Of a stretch of 64,000 nt of DNA, positions 61,086 to 64,000 are shown piece after piece; the first letter of the stretch is position 1, and every line of letters begins with the position of its first letter. Below the pieces are notes generated by a model. It did not search any database. It worked only from the letters and a program-made list of their open reading frames with translations, and was not told the origin of the DNA. The position numbers and the translations under genes are program-made. Source of the DNA: Flavobacterium solisilvae (lineage in GTDB: Bacteria; Bacteroidota; Bacteroidia; Flavobacteriales; Flavobacteriaceae). The DNA lies in contig NZ_JAAMPT010000204.1 in NCBI RefSeq assembly GCF_012911605.1, forward strand, positions 62,001 to 126,000, written 5' to 3'.

Positions 61086-62522
61086 TTAATGTCCGCCACT
61101 AACTTTTTTGTCAAAACTAATACCTTGTTGTTTTAGAATTCCGCTTACTTTCCAAGCGTAGAAAGCCAAATAAGCAAAACATAAAACACCAACAATATAA
61201 CTTGATTGAATGGTTGAAACATCGGCTACATAACCTTGTAGTAAGCTTACAAAACCTCCACCCATAATCATCATAATTAAGAAACTACTTCCTTGGCTAG
61301 TGTGTTTTCCTAAACCGCTAACAGCTAATGTAAAAATACATGGCCAAAGCGTACTACAAAACAATCCAACGCTTGTAAACGCATAAACGCTAATCATTCC
61401 ATCAGTTGCCATCCCAATCAATAAAGCGGCAATACCTAAACCAGAGAAAATCAATAACATTCGTGCTGGATTTCCTTTACTAGCAATATCCGCAACAATC
61501 AATACTAAAATAATTAATGCATAAACATAAAACGGTGTCAAATCGTGTTTTGCAATAGCATTAACCAACAAGAAAACTCCAAATGCTAAATAAGGCGCAA
61601 TGAAACGCAATATCTTTTGTGTACTCATATTATCGGTAAATGCTTCAACTGCTCCAGTCCAACGACCAATCATTAAACTTGCCCAATATAACGAAATGTA
61701 AGGCGCAACATCTTTAGTTAAAAATCCTAAGTTTTTCTCCATATAAGCTGGCAAATTACTTGCTGTAGAAACTTCTACTCCAACGTAAACAAAAATGGCA
61801 ATCATTCCCAAAACCAATTGAGGATATCTCAACGCTGAACTTCTTGCTGAACTTCCATCGCTTTCTGCTTCAACTATGGCTTCTGGTTTATCTGGAATTG
61901 ATGAGAATTTTAATAAAATAGCAACCAATAAAAATGCTGCTCCAAGAACTAAATAAGGAATTTTTACACTTTCGATACTCATTTCTGTTTTTTCGGAAGT
62001 AGCTGAACCAAAAATAGCAAAACTCACGATTAACGGTCCAATTGTTGTTCCAAGATTATTAATTCCGCCAGCCATTGTTAAACGCTGTGAACCTGTCGAT
62101 ATTGGTCCAAGCGCAATCGCTAATGGATTTGCCACCGTTTGTTGCAACGAAAATCCTAAAGCTACAATAAACAATCCTGAAAGCATTAATGGAAATGAAC
62201 CTGTATTTGCCGCTGGATAAAATAATAATGTTCCTAAAGCCGAAATCGCTAATCCTAAAGCTAATGAATTTTTGTAGCCAATTCGGTTGATTAAATCGCC
62301 TTTGGTTATATAGGAAATCAATAAATACAAAAGAGAACCAACAGTATAAGCAATATAAAATGCCAAAGAAACCAATTGACTTTCTACTTGTGATAAATCA
62401 AATGCTTCTTTAAAAACGGGAATTAAAATATCGTTACTTGCAGCAACAAATCCCCAAAAGAAGAAAACAGTTACCAAGGGAATAAATTGTGCCCAATTGG
62501 TTTTAATTTGGTTAGTACTCAT
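61086..62522 (-). CDS. FucP/GluP-type sugar:H+ symporter (MFS)
   Basis: The 478-residue protein has twelve membrane segments and the FHS-family features: IPLVTVFFFWGFVAASNDILI at the start, SFSLQQTVANPLA-like GFSLQQTVANPLAIALGP, and GGINNLGTTIGPLI. The family imports fucose, glucose/galactose or related sugars by proton symport across the inner membrane. The next gene on this strand (upstream) is GH43-like, so it may take up its product. The central loop (KPEAIVEAESDGSSARSS) is hydrophilic. Confidence 0.9.
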   Translation of the reverse strand: MSTNQIKTNWAQFIPLVTVFFFWGFVAASNDILIPVFKEAFDLSQVESQLVSLAFYIAYTVGSLLYLLISYITKGDLINRIGYKNSLALGLAISALGTLLFYPAANTGSFPLMLSGLFIVALGFSLQQTVANPLAIALGPISTGSQRLTMAGGINNLGTTIGPLIVSFAIFGSATSEKTEMSIESVKIPYLVLGAAFLLVAILLKFSSIPDKPEAIVEAESDGSSARSSALRYPQLVLGMIAIFVYVGVEVSTASNLPAYMEKNLGFLTKDVAPYISLYWASLMIGRWTGAVEAFTDNMSTQKILRFIAPYLAFGVFLLVNAIAKHDLTPFYVYALIILVLIVADIASKGNPARMLLIFSGLGIAALLIGMATDGMISVYAFTSVGLFCSTLWPCIFTLAVSGLGKHTSQGSSFLIMMIMGGGFVSLLQGYVADVSTIQSSYIVGVLCFAYLAFYAWKVSGILKQQGISFDKKVSGGH

Positions 62523-62757
62523 AAATTAAATTTTAAATTTTGGTTTAGTTAATAGTTTTATGAAAAAAATATAATTTTTGATATAAAAAATTATCAGTTT
62601 GATAATTTAAGTTATCGTTTATTGGTTAAATATACAGTTATAAGCAAAACACATGGAAATTGGGAGCAATTAGTTATTAACGAAATCGATTTCATAAACC
62701 TATTTTTATCAAATTCCTATAAAAATTACAACGTTTGCGTTCCATCAACTTTATAAA

Positions 62758-64000
62758 TTACTCTGCTTTTTTAATTTCTGATTTTGGTCCAATTCCGTTG
62801 TTGTTGAATGCTTCAATTTGGAAATAATATACATCTGAACGATCCAATCCATTAAAATAATATTCGGTTTTGCCATAAACCATAATCGAACCGTATAATT
62901 TGTCAGGCGATTTTCCAAAGTAAATTACATAACCATCAGCATTAGGTTCTTGTTTCCATTTGAACCAAACATTTCTGCGTTCACCTTTAATCTTTGGAGC
63001 AGAACGCAACGGAACAAATCCTTTAACTTCGGCTGGTTTTTCGCCACTTCCTTTTCCAAAAACTCTAAAACCACTAATAGCAAATTTACCCGTTGGCATG
63101 CTAATATTTTCTAGTTTCAAATAACGAGCAACGATAGGTTTTTGTAACTCTATATATTCATGAGGAACATCTTTGGTGCTTTTGCTTTTATCAATTGCTA
63201 TTTTCCAATTTTTGTTATCATCAGAGGCATAAATGATGTATTTGTGACCAGTTGTTGTATCAGGTTTACCCATGATTTCAGCATCTTGATCGGCATAGTT
63301 AATTTGAATGGCGTTGATGGTACTTTTTTCGCCTAAATCTGAAATTAAATATTCGCCTTTGTTAGCCGTTTTTGCTGACCAATAGGTTTTTATATCTTCA
63401 TCTACAATCAAATTAGGTTGAAATCCGCCAAGCGTTGACGAAACCTGAACTGGTTTGTTATAATTCAATAACATCCAACCTGCAAAACTTTCGCTTAAAT
63501 GACCTTTATTTTCTGATGGTAAAAAGGTTGGATAATCGCCATAAGCTGTATTGGAATATAAAATATCGTCTTTATCAAAACCTGCTGGCCAAATTCCCAA
63601 TCGGCGTTCGAAATTATTTTTGACACAAATTCCTATGGTGGAAACATGCCAATATTTATCGTTACTATCTGTAAAAGTTGCACCATGTCCAGCACCGCGA
63701 GCAAATCCTCCAGGTTTATAGGAAAACGGATTATGAGATTGATATTCAAATGGTCCAAGCGGATGTTTGCCTACATAAACACCATCTGCATAACCACTGA
63801 ATTCAGTTCCTGGCGCGCCATATTGCAAATAATATTTACCGTTATGTTTGGTCATAAAAGCGCCTTCAGTAAACGGTTGTAAAAAGGTGTTACGTTGTAT
63901 TCACCAAATCGTTCCCAACCGTGTTCATCGTCATTCAAGGCTAAAACTGGAATTCTTTCGCCTTCGGGTTGAAAGGTTTTGCGGTTGAGTTTCATTCCAT
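62758..64000 (-). pseudogene. GH43-like glycosidase with discoidin and FN3 domains, frameshifted and cut by window edge
   Basis: The frame from 63855 back to 62758 encodes GH43-like blades (MTKHNGKYYLQYGAPGTEFS, DSNDKYWHVSTIGI), an F5/8-type C (discoidin-like) domain (ISDLGEKSTINAIQINYAD, KPIVARYLKLENI) and a FN3 domain (NVWFKWKQEPNADGYVIYFG). Further upstream on this strand a different frame reads KLNRKTFQPEGERI and GWERFGEYN, the expected preceding blade, and stops in the old frame, while the second frame resumes with NTFLQPFTEGAFMTKHNG. A one-base deletion near 63892 (AAC-GT-AAC instead of AAC-NNN-AAC) joins both. It may be a real mutation or a sequencing error. The N-terminus lies beyond the window. 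Confidence 0.75.

Overview
The window looks like chromosomal DNA of a member of the Flavobacteriaceae, close to Flavobacterium. The evidence is AT-rich DNA, SusC/SusD genes, a two-domain-longer SecA of about 1,118 residues, Bacteroidota-type promoters (TTG, about 19-20 bases, TAnnTTTG), many lipoprotein and 'FAQ' type signal peptides, and a CusA pump fused to a TolC-like domain. No rRNA, tRNA, CRISPR array, phage or insertion sequence was recognised. Apart from the RNA-free intergenic repeats described below, no stretch of more than about 280 bases is without a gene.

Layout. 1-3.8 kb: heavy-metal RND efflux gene (cut by the left edge) with a small exported protein. 3.9-10.3 kb: housekeeping genes (SAM methyltransferase, tiny membrane protein, LolD-like ATPase, cobalamin adenosyltransferase, DUF2795-like protein, SecA). 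10.5-18.1 kb: exported and barrel proteins, FAD-linked oxidase, MFS and AEC carriers, MeaB GTPase. 18.1-19.9 kb: a three-gene hipB-hipS-hipT toxin-antitoxin operon with repeated operator half-sites. 19.9-27.8 kb: MATE pump, PPK2 kinase, an ECF sigma/anti-sigma/VWA operon in which TonB-receptor 'plug' pieces recur, and a haem-binding protein. 28-33.8 kb: ABC-F ATPase, an ATPase plus Toprim-like pair that resembles phage-defence cassettes, Bcp peroxiredoxin, an endonuclease III without its iron-sulphur cysteines, and an ECF sigma factor.

34-52.8 kb is one polysaccharide utilisation locus on the minus strand: a Y_Y_Y/LuxR one-component sensor, SusC, SusD, two PKD-like surface proteins, GH16, two GH30, GH5-CBM6, GH3 and GH16. 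The enzyme set fits a laminarin-like branched beta-1,3/1,6-glucan: surface binding and cutting (lipoprotein GH16, GH30), import by SusCD, and final hydrolysis by GH3. Hairpins between cistrons may tune expression along the operon.

52.9-56.6 kb holds uvrA and an exported protein. 56.7-60.9 kb is an accessory island: two tandem beta-class DNA methyltransferases converge on a four-gene operon (controller XRE protein, unknown protein, PD-(D/E)XK nuclease, and a protein with the aspartate pattern of tRNA-guanine transglycosylase/DpdA enzymes). A TGT-like base-exchange enzyme inside a restriction-modification cluster is the most unusual thing in this window. 61-64 kb resumes carbohydrate genes: a FucP-type sugar transporter and a GH43-like enzyme that carries a frameshift and runs off the right edge.

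Several families of dispersed intergenic repeats recur between genes, including three copies of one element with conserved ends (about 14.7, 22.7 and 32.2 kb) and short-period degenerate sequences.
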